A DNA stretch of 29,017 nucleotides from Caryophanales bacterium UBA2253 (GCA_002347755.1 DDXT01000049.1:26030-55046); one strand, 5' to 3'. Positions 15,843-24,548 are shown, counted from the first letter of the stretch. The notes: generated by a model not told the origin, from the letters alone. Numbers and translations are program-made.

Positions 15843-16775
15843 ATGAGAAAAATCATTTCATATTTATTACTGGGAGCATTGGCATTGATGCTCGTCGGTT
15901 GCGATAAACCGGAAACTTATACTTTGACTCTGACGGGGCTTGAAACCGTCAAAACCGGGGAAAGCATCACCTTGACTGCGACTACCGCCAAACCGGAAGC
16001 TGTGTACGTTTGGACCTCAAGCAATGAGGCCGTTGCTACCGTTGATGACGGACTGGTAATCGGGATCGCGGTTGGAACCGCCACCATTACCGTTTCGGTT
16101 GAAGGAGTTGGCGAACAAATCAAGATCATCACCGTGACCGAAGACATCATCATCATTCCGCCGAAAGAATACACTCCGGCTGAACTGAAAGTTTTGCTTG
16201 GGGACACTTTGACAGACTATTCCGAGTCTTTGACCGGAGATGTCATGATTGAAGCCGTTGACGGCGAAAACGTCTTGACTTCAGAATTGATGTTTAACTT
16301 CAACGCCGAACCGGGAATCGATTCCATGGCTTACACTTTAAGCGGAGCCGAAACTGCTCACGTTTATGTCAAGGAAGGCTTTGCTTACATGCTTCGCAAT
16401 GAGCTCAAGACCAAAGCCGAAATGACCCCGACTGAAGAAGCCACGATCATCAACAATTATGGATTTGACGAATTTGTCTCCAGCGTTGCCGCCTTCTATT
16501 CCGAAACCGAATTCTTTGATGCTTTGGTTTTCGGATCGCGAGTCGATAACGTTCTGACTTATACTTTGACCCTGGCCTCTTATACCGGGACCGTATTTAC
16601 CGTCGCCGGGAAAGATTCCATCACCCTGAAAGTTTATCTGGGCGCCGATGATGTGGTTCTCAAAGTCGAAACTTTGATCGTTGAAGGAGCCGTCACCAAT
16701 TACACGATTCTTTATTTCAAAGGATTGGGAACTCAAACCATCGTCTACCCTTACGACTTAAACACTTACGAATAA
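15843..16775 (+). CDS. Lipoprotein with one bacterial Ig-like domain and a domain of unknown function
   Basis: The 310-residue product has a lipoprotein signal peptide: a basic start, a hydrophobic core and the lipobox Leu-Val-Gly-Cys with lipidated C20. Residues about 27-98 look like a group 2 bacterial Ig-like domain (Trp-Thr-Ser-Ser-Asn-Glu, then Gly-Thr-Ala-Thr-Ile-Thr-Val). A short Ile/Pro linker leads to about 190 residues of beta-rich sequence that I do not recognise; it recalls secreted lipoproteins that hold repeating beta-strands. The protein should sit on the outer face of the membrane. The start at 15843 follows GTGAGGAG. It has its own promoter and terminator, so it is a single-gene unit. 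No enzyme motif is seen. Confidence 0.82.
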   Translation: MRKIISYLLLGALALMLVGCDKPETYTLTLTGLETVKTGESITLTATTAKPEAVYVWTSSNEAVATVDDGLVIGIAVGTATITVSVEGVGEQIKIITVTEDIIIIPPKEYTPAELKVLLGDTLTDYSESLTGDVMIEAVDGENVLTSELMFNFNAEPGIDSMAYTLSGAETAHVYVKEGFAYMLRNELKTKAEMTPTEEATIINNYGFDEFVSSVAAFYSETEFFDALVFGSRVDNVLTYTLTLASYTGTVFTVAGKDSITLKVYLGADDVVLKVETLIVEGAVTNYTILYFKGLGTQTIVYPYDLNTYE

Positions 16776-16783
16776 AGCCAATC

Positions 16784-16811
16784 AACCATTTAGGAAACTA
16801 AATGGTTTTTT
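16784..16811 (+). terminator. Terminator of the lipoprotein gene
   Basis: A perfect 10-bp stem (16784-16793 with 16798-16807) with a GAAA tetraloop leads into six T (16806-16811), eight bases after the stop codon. This is a textbook intrinsic terminator. Confidence 0.92.
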
Positions 16812-16834
16812 GTTTGAAAAGACCAAAAAAACAT

Positions 16835-16862
16835 TTGAATCTACCCTGGTCTATGGTAAAAT
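16835..16862 (+). promoter_or_regulatory. Promoter of the lplA-gcv-lpd operon
   Basis: A TTGAAT box (16835-16840), a 16-base spacer and a TAAAAT box (16857-16862) with a TG-n extension lie 18 bases before the start codon. The leader is too short for a glycine riboswitch, and no such fold is visible. Confidence 0.7.
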
Positions 16863-16880
16863 AGTGGAGGATAGAAAAAA

Positions 16881-17852
16881 ATGAAAAGCATTGATTTAAA
16901 ATCTTTCGGAAAACAAGACATTTCGTTTTATTTGGCCGCCGAGCAATATTTCTTGCCCCGACTGGAAGAAGATCTCTTTTTTTTGTGGGACCTCCATAAA
17001 GCGATCGTCGTGGGCCGAAATCAACTGATTTCCAGCGAAGTCAATATGGAATACGTTCATCGTAACGGTATTCCCGTTTTTCGTCGCCCAACCGGGGGCG
17101 GAGCGGTCTTCGCGGATGAGGGTTGCTTCATGTTCACGTTCCTTTCCAAAAACGTCAACCGGGAACAGGTTTTTTCCAAATACCTCGGCATGATTAAAGA
17201 CTGTTTTAAAAACATCGGGCTGGAAGTGGAACTGTCCGGCCGCAACGATCTGCTTTTCAATGGCAAAAAGTTTTCCGGAAATGCTTTTTTGAACAATGAA
17301 CATGGTTCAATTCTCCACGGGACCATCCTTTATGACACCGATTTGGAGAAACTTGTCAATTCCTTGACTCCCGATGACGCCAAACTGATTTCCAAAGGGA
17401 TCAAGAGCGTTCGGGAAAGAGTCATAAATTTGAAAGAGTATGTTGGGATGCCGATCGAAGCTTTAATGGATCGCTTGTGGAAGCATTTTACCACCTCGTC
17501 TTTCACGCTCAAACCGGACCAGCTTCAAGCCATCAAGAAAATCGAAACCGGTTTTCTTTCTGACGAATGGATCAATTATCACAATCCGCCTTATTCTTTT
17601 CGGGCCAAGCACCGGTTTCCTTGGGGCTCGCTGGAAGCTTTCATGGACATAAAAAAGCAGCGGATCGTTTCCATGGAACTGTCGGGGGACTTTTTCGAAA
17701 GACAACCGGTGACGGAATGGTGCCAGGAAATGACGGGAACGCCGTTTTCGGAAATCGAAATGGGCAAAACTTTGGATGCCAATCCAATTGAAAAATACAT
17801 CGAAGGTGCAAGCAAACAAGACTTAATCGATTTGATATGGAGGAATTTATGA
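16881..17852 (+). CDS. lplA: Lipoate-protein ligase A
   Basis: This 323-residue protein has the lipoate ligase signature Arg-Arg-Pro-Thr-Gly-Gly-Gly-Ala at residues 68-75 and the catalytic lysine region Lys-Phe-Ser-Gly-Asn with K130. The length allows both the catalytic domain and the C-terminal accessory domain (about 245-323), as in bifunctional LplA. It activates free lipoate with ATP and attaches it to a lysine of lipoyl proteins. GcvH, encoded two genes downstream, is the obvious partner. No lipA or lipB is in the window, so scavenging is the supported route. GTGGAGG at 16864-16870 precedes the start. Its stop overlaps the gcvT start in an ATGA. Confidence 0.94.
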   Translation: MKSIDLKSFGKQDISFYLAAEQYFLPRLEEDLFFLWDLHKAIVVGRNQLISSEVNMEYVHRNGIPVFRRPTGGGAVFADEGCFMFTFLSKNVNREQVFSKYLGMIKDCFKNIGLEVELSGRNDLLFNGKKFSGNAFLNNEHGSILHGTILYDTDLEKLVNSLTPDDAKLISKGIKSVRERVINLKEYVGMPIEALMDRLWKHFTTSSFTLKPDQLQAIKKIETGFLSDEWINYHNPPYSFRAKHRFPWGSLEAFMDIKKQRIVSMELSGDFFERQPVTEWCQEMTGTPFSEIEMGKTLDANPIEKYIEGASKQDLIDLIWRNL

Positions 17853-18934
17853 GCAAAAAAACGATTTTGTACGATGAACATGTGAAACTTGGGGGTAAGA
17901 TCGTCGAGTTCGCAGGGTATTTGTTGCCGATCGAATATTCGGGGATCACACAAGAACACCAAGCCGTCCGCGAAGGTTGCGGGCTGTTCGACGTTTCTCA
18001 CATGGGGGAAATTGCGGTCCGCGGAATAGACACGCTGAAATTCGTCAATTGGCTGGTAACCAATGACATCATCAATGCCCCGACCATGAAAATGACTTAC
18101 GGGATCCTGCTTTATCCCAACGGGTTTGTCATTGATGATTTAATGGTTTACAAATTTACGGATGATTATTGCTTGCTGTGCGTCAATGCCAGCAACAAAG
18201 ACAAGGATCTCGAATGGATCCTTGCCCATCAAAAGGGCTTTGATGTCCAGGTCAAGGATGAATCGGATTACTATTCCCAATTGGCTTTGCAAGGACCGAA
18301 GGCGCATGAAGTACTCCAAAAGCTAACCGATTTTGATCTTGGGAAATTAAAAATGATGGAATTTGCGATGATGAAGATCCAAAAATCCGAGTTTCTGGTT
18401 TCCCGAAGCGGATATACCGGCGAAGACGGGTTTGAGATCTACGGAGCCAACCAAGACATCTTGGCATTGTTCCGCCATTTCGAAACCATCCCGGAAGTCA
18501 CATTATGCGGACTGGGATGCCGCGACACGCTGCGATTCGAAGCCGCCATGCCGCTTTACGGTCATGAGATCGATGACACCATCAACCCTTTGGAAGCCGG
18601 ACTGAATTACGGCGTAAAATTGGATAAAGACTTTATTGGCCGCGAGGCCTTGCTTCAAGCCCAAAAAGAAGGACTGAAACGCAAAGTCGTGGCTTTGGAA
18701 CTGACTGAACGGGGAATCGCCCGAAACGGTTACGAAGTCGAAGCTGACGGGAAAGTCATTGGTCGGATAACCACCGGATACATGATCCCGAACACCGAAA
18801 AAGCTTTGGCCTTTGCTTTGATTGACAGCGCTTATGCGGTCATGGGAAATACCGTTCAAATTCGGATCCGGAAAAACTTGGTCAGCGCCAAGATACGAAA
18901 CAAGAAATTTTTAGAAAAGAAATACGTTCGCTAG
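17849..18934 (+). CDS. gcvT: Glycine cleavage T-protein (aminomethyltransferase)
   Basis: The 361-residue T-protein takes the aminomethyl group from the lipoyl arm of GcvH and transfers its carbon to tetrahydrofolate, releasing ammonia. Family motifs visible are Gly-Leu-Phe-Asp-Val-Ser-His-Met-Gly-Glu near the N-terminus, Ser-Arg-Ser-Gly-Tyr-Thr-Gly-Glu-Asp-Gly-Phe in the middle, and Cys-Arg-Asp-Thr-Leu-Arg-Phe-Glu-Ala followed by Leu-Tyr-Gly-His. Length is normal. The ATG at 17849 is chosen over 17837 because GGAGG at 17839-17843 lies 5 bases before it. It overlaps lplA by 4 bases and is followed by gcvH after 12 bases. Confidence 0.96.
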   Translation: MSKKTILYDEHVKLGGKIVEFAGYLLPIEYSGITQEHQAVREGCGLFDVSHMGEIAVRGIDTLKFVNWLVTNDIINAPTMKMTYGILLYPNGFVIDDLMVYKFTDDYCLLCVNASNKDKDLEWILAHQKGFDVQVKDESDYYSQLALQGPKAHEVLQKLTDFDLGKLKMMEFAMMKIQKSEFLVSRSGYTGEDGFEIYGANQDILALFRHFETIPEVTLCGLGCRDTLRFEAAMPLYGHEIDDTINPLEAGLNYGVKLDKDFIGREALLQAQKEGLKRKVVALELTERGIARNGYEVEADGKVIGRITTGYMIPNTEKALAFALIDSAYAVMGNTVQIRIRKNLVSAKIRNKKFLEKKYVR

Positions 18935-18946
18935 GAGGAAAATAGC

Positions 18947-19324
18947 ATGAGTAAAGTATTAGAAAACTTAAGGTACGCGAAGAGCCATGAATGGGCTAAA
19001 ATTGAAGGCAAGTTTGCCTTTATCGGCATTACCGATTATGCGCAGCACAGTTTGGGCGTCATCGTTTACGTTGATGGCGGCGAAGTGGGCAGGACCGTTT
19101 CTCAATTTGAGGAATTCGGGGCCGTTGAAAGCGTTAAAGCCGCATCCGATCTGCTCAGTCCGTTAAGCGGGACCATCGTTGAGATTAACCAGGAAGTCAT
19201 TGACAGCCCGGAGTCGGTCAATGCTGATCCTTATGCCAACTGGATCATCAAGATCGAAATGAGTAACCAAAAAGAGATCGGTAACTTGCTTGATGCTGCC
19301 AGCTACCAGAAACTGGCAAAATAA
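18947..19324 (+). CDS. gcvH: Glycine cleavage H-protein
   Basis: This 125-residue lipoyl carrier protein shuttles the aminomethyl group between the P, T and L proteins. The lipoyl lysine is K64 in the Glu-Ser-Val-Lys-Ala-Ala-Ser motif. The Ser-Glu/Ser-Val-Asn-Ala-Asp-Pro-Tyr segment and a Gly-Trp-like Asn-Trp-Ile near the C-terminus fit the family. Length is usual. AGGAGG at 18933-18938 overlaps the gcvT stop. The stop is immediately followed by the gcvPA start. K64 is the likely substrate of the LplA encoded at the head of the operon. Confidence 0.97.
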   Translation: MSKVLENLRYAKSHEWAKIEGKFAFIGITDYAQHSLGVIVYVDGGEVGRTVSQFEEFGAVESVKAASDLLSPLSGTIVEINQEVIDSPESVNADPYANWIIKIEMSNQKEIGNLLDAASYQKLAK

Positions 19325-20668
19325 ATGAACAAATACTTTCCCCATACCGAGGGCGACATCAAGGAAATGCTCGATAAGATCGGCGTTTTCCAAGTTGAAG
19401 ACCTGTTCCAGGACATTCCGTCTTCGGTGATCCATCAAAAACCGTTTAATCTCCCTTCCGCTTTATCGGAAACCGAGATTCGGGAAGAAATGGCGAAAAT
19501 TTCCGGACGCAACCAAAAAATGGTTTCGTTTCTTGGCGCCGGATCTTATGATGTTTATACTCCGAGCGTCATCAATGCTCTGACTTCCCGTCAGGAATTC
19601 TTGACTTCCTACACTCCGTATCAACCGGAGATTTCGCAGGGAAATCTACAATACATTTTCGAGTTCCAAAGCATGATTTGTGAACTGACCGGACTGGATG
19701 TGGCCAACGCCTCGGTTTACGACGGAAGCACCGCGACCGCCGAAGCGATGTTCATGGCCGCGGTTCATACGAAACGAAACAAAATGTTGATCAGCCAGAC
19801 CGTCAACCCGCGGATCATCGACGTCGTCAAGACTTATGCCCATTTCCGCGACGTGGAACTGGTATTCATTGAAGAAGAAAACAACCAGACGTCTCGAACT
19901 TCGCTGATGGCCCATTTGGATGACCAAGTCGCGGGCGTCATCGTTCAAAATCCGAATTTCTACGGCGTCATTGAAAACTTGGACGGGCTCGCTGAGCCGA
20001 TTCACGCGAACAAGAGCCTTTTGATCATAAATGTTGACCCGAGCACGCTGGCGATTCTTCGGACCCCGGGCGAGATCGGAGCGGACATTGCCTGCGGCGA
20101 CGGACAAACTTTGGGGATCCCGACCGCGTTCGGCGGACCTTACGTTGGATTCATGGCGGCTACCCAGGCCTTGGTTCGGAGACTTCCGGGCCGGATCGTC
20201 GGCGCCACTACCGATTTGGATGGGAAACGCGGTTTCGTTTTGACGCTGCAAGCCCGCGAACAGCACATCCGCCGGGAAAAAGCCAATTCCAACATTTGTT
20301 CCAATCAAAGTTTGATGGCTCTTCATACCGTCATTTACATGAGTCTTTTGGGAAAAACCGGGTTGGTGGCAGTCGCCAAACAAGCTTATAACAACGCTCA
20401 TTATTTGTGTGAAGCTTTGGTCAAGACCAAAATGTTCGAAAAAGCCAACAAGAATCCGTTCTTCAAAGAGTTCGTGCTTAAATCGAAAGTCAATGTTGGC
20501 GAGCTGAACAAATATCTGGGAAACTTGGGGATTCTTTCGGGACTAAATCTCGGAGAGGTCAACCCGAAACTTCAAAATCAAATATTGTTCTGCGCCACCG
20601 AAATGCGCAGCAAAGAACAAATGGACGATTTGGCCAAGAAAGTCGAGGGCTTCAAAAATGTACGATAA
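19325..20668 (+). CDS. gcvPA: Glycine dehydrogenase (decarboxylating) subunit 1
   Basis: This 447-residue protein is the N-terminal half of the split P-protein. It begins with the typical His-Thr-Glu-Gly-Asp-Ile-Lys-Glu-Met-Leu region and has a Phe-Leu-Gly-Ala-Gly-Ser-Tyr-Asp segment, a Tyr-Thr-Pro-Tyr-Gln-Pro-Glu-Ile-Ser-Gln-Gly block and the Ile-Arg-Arg-Glu-Lys-Ala-Asn-Ser-Asn-Ile-Cys block. With GcvPB it decarboxylates glycine and loads the aminomethyl group onto GcvH. The start directly abuts the gcvH stop and has no good ribosome site, so translation is probably coupled. The 3' end overlaps gcvPB by 11 bases. Confidence 0.96.
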   Translation: MNKYFPHTEGDIKEMLDKIGVFQVEDLFQDIPSSVIHQKPFNLPSALSETEIREEMAKISGRNQKMVSFLGAGSYDVYTPSVINALTSRQEFLTSYTPYQPEISQGNLQYIFEFQSMICELTGLDVANASVYDGSTATAEAMFMAAVHTKRNKMLISQTVNPRIIDVVKTYAHFRDVELVFIEEENNQTSRTSLMAHLDDQVAGVIVQNPNFYGVIENLDGLAEPIHANKSLLIINVDPSTLAILRTPGEIGADIACGDGQTLGIPTAFGGPYVGFMAATQALVRRLPGRIVGATTDLDGKRGFVLTLQAREQHIRREKANSNICSNQSLMALHTVIYMSLLGKTGLVAVAKQAYNNAHYLCEALVKTKMFEKANKNPFFKEFVLKSKVNVGELNKYLGNLGILSGLNLGEVNPKLQNQILFCATEMRSKEQMDDLAKKVEGFKNVR

Positions 20669-22091
20669 ACTGATATTTGAAATCTCGAAACCGGGTCGGG
20701 TCGGATGCAGCCTTCCGAAATCCGAAGTCAAAGACTGGAACCTTCCGGAAGAACTGACCAGAAAGATCGCTCTTGACATGCCTGAAGTCACCGAACTGGA
20801 TGTCGTCCGTCATTTTACCCGTTTGTCACAAAAAAATTACGGAGTCGATCAGGGATTTTATCCGCTGGGCTCCTGCACCATGAAATACAATCCGAAAATC
20901 AATGATGAAATGGCGGGAAATCCGAACTTCGTGGGATTGCATCCTTTGCAACCGGCGGAGACCGCTCAAGGCGCTTTGGAAATCTACTATCAGACTTCGA
21001 AAATGCTTTCCGAACTGACCGGTTTGGCGGAATTCTCCTTCAATCCTTTCGCGGGCGCCCATGGCGAAGCGACCGGATTAATGATCATGAAAGAATATCA
21101 TTTGCAAAGACATGATTATAAGCGCAACAAAGTCATCATTCCGGACAGCGCCCACGGAACCAATCCGGCCAGCGCCAGTGTCTGCGGAATGGAAACCATC
21201 GTTGTTCCTTCAACCGAACTCGGAACCGTTGACATCGCCAAACTGAAAGAAGTCTTGAACGATGAAGTCGCGGGAATGATGCTGACCAATCCCAACACCG
21301 TCGGTATTTTCGAAAAAGACATTTTGGAGATCTCGAAACTCATGCATGCCAATGGCAGTCTGATGTATTACGACGGTGCCAACCTGAATGCGCTGCTCGG
21401 CGTCTCCAGACCCGGCGACATGGGGTTTGACATCATGCACATCAATCTGCACAAAACTTTCTCCACACCGCATGGCGGCGGGGGACCGGGAAGCGGTCCG
21501 GTCGGCGTAACCAAAAACTTGGTGCAGCTGCTTCCGAATCCGCGGGTCGTTTTGGAGAATAACCAATATCGATTGCAAACCAATCCGCTTTCGATCGGAT
21601 CGGTCAGCGGTTTCTACGGTAATTTCCTGGTTGTGGTCAGAGCTTATACTTATCTGCGCAGCCTAGGAAAAGAAAACGTCGGATTGGTAGGAAAAATGGC
21701 GGTTTTGAACGCTAACTACATCAAAGAATCGCTCAAGGATTATTATAAGCTTCCGATCAAGGGAGCATGCAAACATGAAGTCGTTTTCGACGGTCTGGTG
21801 AAGGGTGATGCCTCGACGCTGGATGTCGCCAAAAGACTCATGGATTACGGATATCATCCGCCGACCATTTACTTTCCGATGCTGTTCCACCAATCGCTCA
21901 TGATCGAGCCGACCGAAATGGAATCCAAGGAAACTTTGGATGATTTCATCGATGCGATGATCAAAATCGCCAAAGAAGCGGAGGAAAATCCGGAGTTGCT
22001 TCACAATGCCCCGCATACCACCATCATTCGCCGATTGGATGATGTGAAAGCGGCCCGAACGCCGATTGTAAAATTCAAGGATATCACATGA
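20658..22091 (+). CDS. gcvPB: Glycine dehydrogenase (decarboxylating) subunit 2
   Basis: This 477-residue C-terminal half of the split P-protein carries the pyridoxal phosphate lysine, K266, in an Asn-Leu-His-Lys-Thr-Phe-Ser motif followed by the glycine-rich Pro-His-Gly-Gly-Gly-Gly-Pro-Gly stretch. The Ser-Cys-Thr-Met-Lys-Tyr-Asn-Pro and Ser-Ala-His-Gly-Thr-Asn-Pro-Ala blocks are also present. Length is normal. It pairs with GcvPA in the decarboxylation step. The gene overlaps gcvPA at its start and lpd at its end (ATGA), so the three should be made in step. Confidence 0.97.
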   Translation: MYDKLIFEISKPGRVGCSLPKSEVKDWNLPEELTRKIALDMPEVTELDVVRHFTRLSQKNYGVDQGFYPLGSCTMKYNPKINDEMAGNPNFVGLHPLQPAETAQGALEIYYQTSKMLSELTGLAEFSFNPFAGAHGEATGLMIMKEYHLQRHDYKRNKVIIPDSAHGTNPASASVCGMETIVVPSTELGTVDIAKLKEVLNDEVAGMMLTNPNTVGIFEKDILEISKLMHANGSLMYYDGANLNALLGVSRPGDMGFDIMHINLHKTFSTPHGGGGPGSGPVGVTKNLVQLLPNPRVVLENNQYRLQTNPLSIGSVSGFYGNFLVVVRAYTYLRSLGKENVGLVGKMAVLNANYIKESLKDYYKLPIKGACKHEVVFDGLVKGDASTLDVAKRLMDYGYHPPTIYFPMLFHQSLMIEPTEMESKETLDDFIDAMIKIAKEAEENPELLHNAPHTTIIRRLDDVKAARTPIVKFKDIT

Positions 22092-23413
22092 AAGACCTGA
22101 TCATCATCGGCGCCGGACCTGGCGGATACGAACTGGCCGTCGAAGCCGCCAAACATGGCCTTTCGACGGTCTTAATCGAAGAAGATCAATTGGGGGGGAC
22201 TTGCCTCAATCATGGCTGCATCCCAACCAAATCCTTTTATCATGCGGCATCGGTGCTGAGGGATTTCCAAGTTGCCGCCGATTACGGAATCACTGGTTCT
22301 TGTGCGTTGGATTTTTCCGCGACGCTTTCCAAGAAAAACCGCATCGTCAGCGAACTTCGCAACGGGATTCGGTTCATGGTGGAAAAATCGGGCGCGGAAA
22401 TCATTTTCGGACACGGAAAACTGCTTTCCAAAAACCGAGTTGACGTAAACGGAACGGTCATTGAAGGAAAAACCATTGTTCTGGCCACCGGTTCATCGTC
22501 GGCTCGGCTGCCCTTGCCGGGATTTAACCTTCCGAACGTCATCACTTCCAAAGAAATTTTGGAATTGGATTATGTCCCGAAAAAACTGACCGTCATCGGC
22601 GCCGGCGTCACCGGAATCGAGTTCGCCTCCATCTTCAGCCGCTTCGGAAGCCAAGTCGAAGTTTTTGAAGCGCTGGAAGGCATCCTCCCGGTCACAGACA
22701 AAGAGATTTCCAAACGGCTTCTCAGTTTTCTCAAAGCCTCGGGGATCAAATTCCATCTGAATGCGATGATTTCCCGAGTCGAGGATGACAACGGACTTAA
22801 ACTTTGGTACACCGAAAAAGGTCAGGAGAACAATGCTTCTGCTGATGTCATTTTAGTGGCGGTCGGCCGAAAGCCGAATCTGGGGAATCTGGGTTTGGAT
22901 GAGGTCGGAATTTTGTATGACCGTCGGGGAATCAAAGTCGATGCCAATTTCAAAACCAATCTCGATAATGTCTATGCCATCGGCGATGTCACCGGCCAAA
23001 TGATGCTGGCTCACAGTGCCACTTACAGCGGTTATCAAGTCCTGAAAAATTTGCTTGGGGAAACCGAAAGAATCGATTTCTCGGTTCTTCCGAGCTGTGT
23101 TTTCACTTTTCCGGAAGTGGCTTCAGTCGGATTGACCGAAGATGAAGCCGCGGGGACGGATTTTAAGATCAATAAAGCCTATTTTCGGGCCAACGGAAAA
23201 GCCGCAACAATGGGAGAAACCGATGGATTCGTAAAAATCATTTCCATTTCGGGAACGGTCAAAGGGGTCCACATTCTCGGACCGCATGCCAGCGACCTGA
23301 TTTCCGAAGCCGTGGCTTTGATCAACAAAAAGACCTCCGCGAAAGAGTTCAAAGACTTCATTCATCCGCACCCGACCCTGAGCGAAATTTTCTCCAGCGC
23401 GCTTCGGGATTGA
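22088..23413 (+). CDS. lpd: Dihydrolipoyl dehydrogenase (L-protein)
   Basis: This 441-residue flavoprotein reoxidises the dihydrolipoyl arm of GcvH and passes electrons to NAD+. It has the FAD-binding Gly-Ala-Gly-Pro-Gly-Gly at residues 8-13, the redox disulphide C39/C44 in Gly-Gly-Thr-Cys-Leu-Asn-His-Gly-Cys, a second Gly-Ala-Gly-Val-Thr-Gly nucleotide site, and the active-site pair H428/E433 at the C-terminus. It has no N-terminal lipoyl domain. It is slightly shorter than many family members but has no missing motif. As last gene of the operon it is dedicated by context to glycine cleavage; it could also serve other lipoyl complexes encoded elsewhere. Confidence 0.95.
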   Translation: MKDLIIIGAGPGGYELAVEAAKHGLSTVLIEEDQLGGTCLNHGCIPTKSFYHAASVLRDFQVAADYGITGSCALDFSATLSKKNRIVSELRNGIRFMVEKSGAEIIFGHGKLLSKNRVDVNGTVIEGKTIVLATGSSSARLPLPGFNLPNVITSKEILELDYVPKKLTVIGAGVTGIEFASIFSRFGSQVEVFEALEGILPVTDKEISKRLLSFLKASGIKFHLNAMISRVEDDNGLKLWYTEKGQENNASADVILVAVGRKPNLGNLGLDEVGILYDRRGIKVDANFKTNLDNVYAIGDVTGQMMLAHSATYSGYQVLKNLLGETERIDFSVLPSCVFTFPEVASVGLTEDEAAGTDFKINKAYFRANGKAATMGETDGFVKIISISGTVKGVHILGPHASDLISEAVALINKKTSAKEFKDFIHPHPTLSEIFSSALRD

Positions 23414-23429
23414 TCGATTCGAAACAACG

Positions 23430-23460
23430 GGACCATGGTTCATGGTCCTTTTATTTTTCT
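23430..23460 (+). terminator. Terminator of the lplA-gcv-lpd operon
   Basis: An 8-bp perfect stem (23430-23437 with 23441-23448) with a 3-base loop runs into a T-rich tail (23449-23459), 16 bases after the lpd stop. Confidence 0.88.
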
Positions 23461-23468
23461 TCACAATA

Positions 23469-23477
23469 TGGTACAAT
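23469..23477 (+). promoter_or_regulatory. Extended -10 promoter of the formiminotransferase gene
   Basis: A TG-n-TACAAT element at 23469-23477 lies 21 bases before the start. Its -35 position falls in the T-tract of the preceding terminator and is weak. It suggests separate transcription from the glycine cleavage operon. Confidence 0.5.
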
Positions 23478-23498
23478 AAGACCAGGCGGTGAATGAAA

Positions 23499-24458
23499 AT
23501 GAGACAGATAATCGAAATAGTTCCCAATTATTCCGAAGGCAAAAACTCGGAAATTATGAAGCAAATAATCGCTCCGTTTACGGACAATCCGGACATTTCT
23601 CTGGTGACCATGGAAATGGATCCTTCTTACAACCGCACTGTCGTGACGGTCATCGGCGAAGCCAAGGAAATCTTAAAACGGATGACGGAAAGCGCGGCCA
23701 TCGCGGTTTCGCGGATCGATTTGCGAATTCATATCGGCGAGCATCCGCGCATGGGCGCCGTCGACGTTGTGCCGATCATTCCGATTGAAAACATCACGGA
23801 GGACGAATGCGTTCGGCTTTCCAATATTTTGGCCAATGACATTTTTGAAGCCACCCAAGTCCCGATTTATCTTTATTCCAAATCAGCGACTCGCGAACAG
23901 TGCACCAATCTTCCTGACATCCGTCAAGGGGAATTTGAAGGCCTGGGGGAAAAGATGAAAGACCCGAAATGGGCTCCGGATTTTGGAAAACCAATTCCGC
24001 ATCCGACCGCGGGAGCCATGGCCGTCGGCTGCCGAAAGCCTTTGGTGGCCTTTAACATCGATTTAAACAGCAATGATAAAACCAAGGTATTGAAGATCGC
24101 CCGAAGGATCCGAAATAGCGGTGGCGGGTATCGATTCATTCAAGCCGGAGCGGCTAGGCTGGCGGATCGCGGCTTATGTCAGTTGACCATGAATCTGACT
24201 GATTATGAACAGACCGCGCTTTATCAAGCCTTGGAGGCGACCATCATGGAAGCCAAACGATACAATATGGAGGTTTTGGCGACGGAAATCGTGGGTTTGG
24301 TTCCCAAACATTGTTTAATCAATTCTCTGAAGTATTACCTGAAACTCGACGATCCCGTCAAAGTCAATTGGTCGTTGGAAGAGATCACCGACTTGGCGAT
24401 CAAACATTTTAAATTACGGGATTTCACCATCAAAAAAATAATTGAATACTATGTTTAA
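23499..24458 (+). CDS. ftcD: Glutamate formiminotransferase
   Basis: This 319-residue protein transfers the formimino group of formiminoglutamate to tetrahydrofolate, the last step of one histidine degradation route. It begins with Val-Pro-Asn-Tyr-Ser-Glu-Gly-Lys and has the active-site block His-Ile-Gly-Glu-His-Pro-Arg-Met-Gly. With the start at 23499 the second His is residue 82, as in the characterised mammalian enzyme. The AGGCGGTG at 23484-23491 also favours this start over the ATG at 23493. Only the transferase part is present; the cyclodeaminase domain is not fused and not seen nearby. It lies behind the glycine cleavage operon, which also charges tetrahydrofolate. No histidine-degradation genes (hutH, hutU, hutI) are in the window. 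Confidence 0.92.
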   Translation: MRQIIEIVPNYSEGKNSEIMKQIIAPFTDNPDISLVTMEMDPSYNRTVVTVIGEAKEILKRMTESAAIAVSRIDLRIHIGEHPRMGAVDVVPIIPIENITEDECVRLSNILANDIFEATQVPIYLYSKSATREQCTNLPDIRQGEFEGLGEKMKDPKWAPDFGKPIPHPTAGAMAVGCRKPLVAFNIDLNSNDKTKVLKIARRIRNSGGGYRFIQAGAARLADRGLCQLTMNLTDYEQTALYQALEATIMEAKRYNMEVLATEIVGLVPKHCLINSLKYYLKLDDPVKVNWSLEEITDLAIKHFKLRDFTIKKIIEYYV

Positions 24459-24494
24459 CCCCTGGGTTTTCGTCATACAATAATATTTTTTAAA

Positions 24495-24523
24495 TTGATT
24501 AAAGACCCGAAATTTGATATAAT
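24495..24523 (+). promoter_or_regulatory. Sigma-A promoter of the DUF1189-like gene and leuS
   Basis: A TTGATT box (24495-24500), a 17-base spacer and a perfect TATAAT box (24518-24523) lie 25 bases before the start codon. No T-box leader is seen before leuS, so this promoter probably serves both genes. Confidence 0.8.
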
Positions 24524-24548
24524 ATACCTAATTATCAAGGAGAAATGC

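Noticed and set aside
16812..16880. Glycine riboswitch before the glycine cleavage operon
   Set aside because: The space between the terminator and lplA is filled by a promoter and a ribosome site and is too short for the aptamer.
19646..20401. Long open frame on the minus strand (251 codons)
   Set aside because: It lies wholly inside gcvPA and has the biased composition of a shadow frame.
3823..23413. TGA read as Trp (Mollicutes code 4)
   Set aside because: Many genes, including the TIM-barrel, U32, acyltransferase, cpsD, lplA, gcvPB, lpd, leuS and hpf genes, end at TGA at the expected family length, and Trp is encoded by TGG.
24454..24472. Possible terminator after the formiminotransferase gene
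   Set aside because: The stem is only 4 to 5 bp with a 2- to 4-base loop and a short T run, too weak to call.
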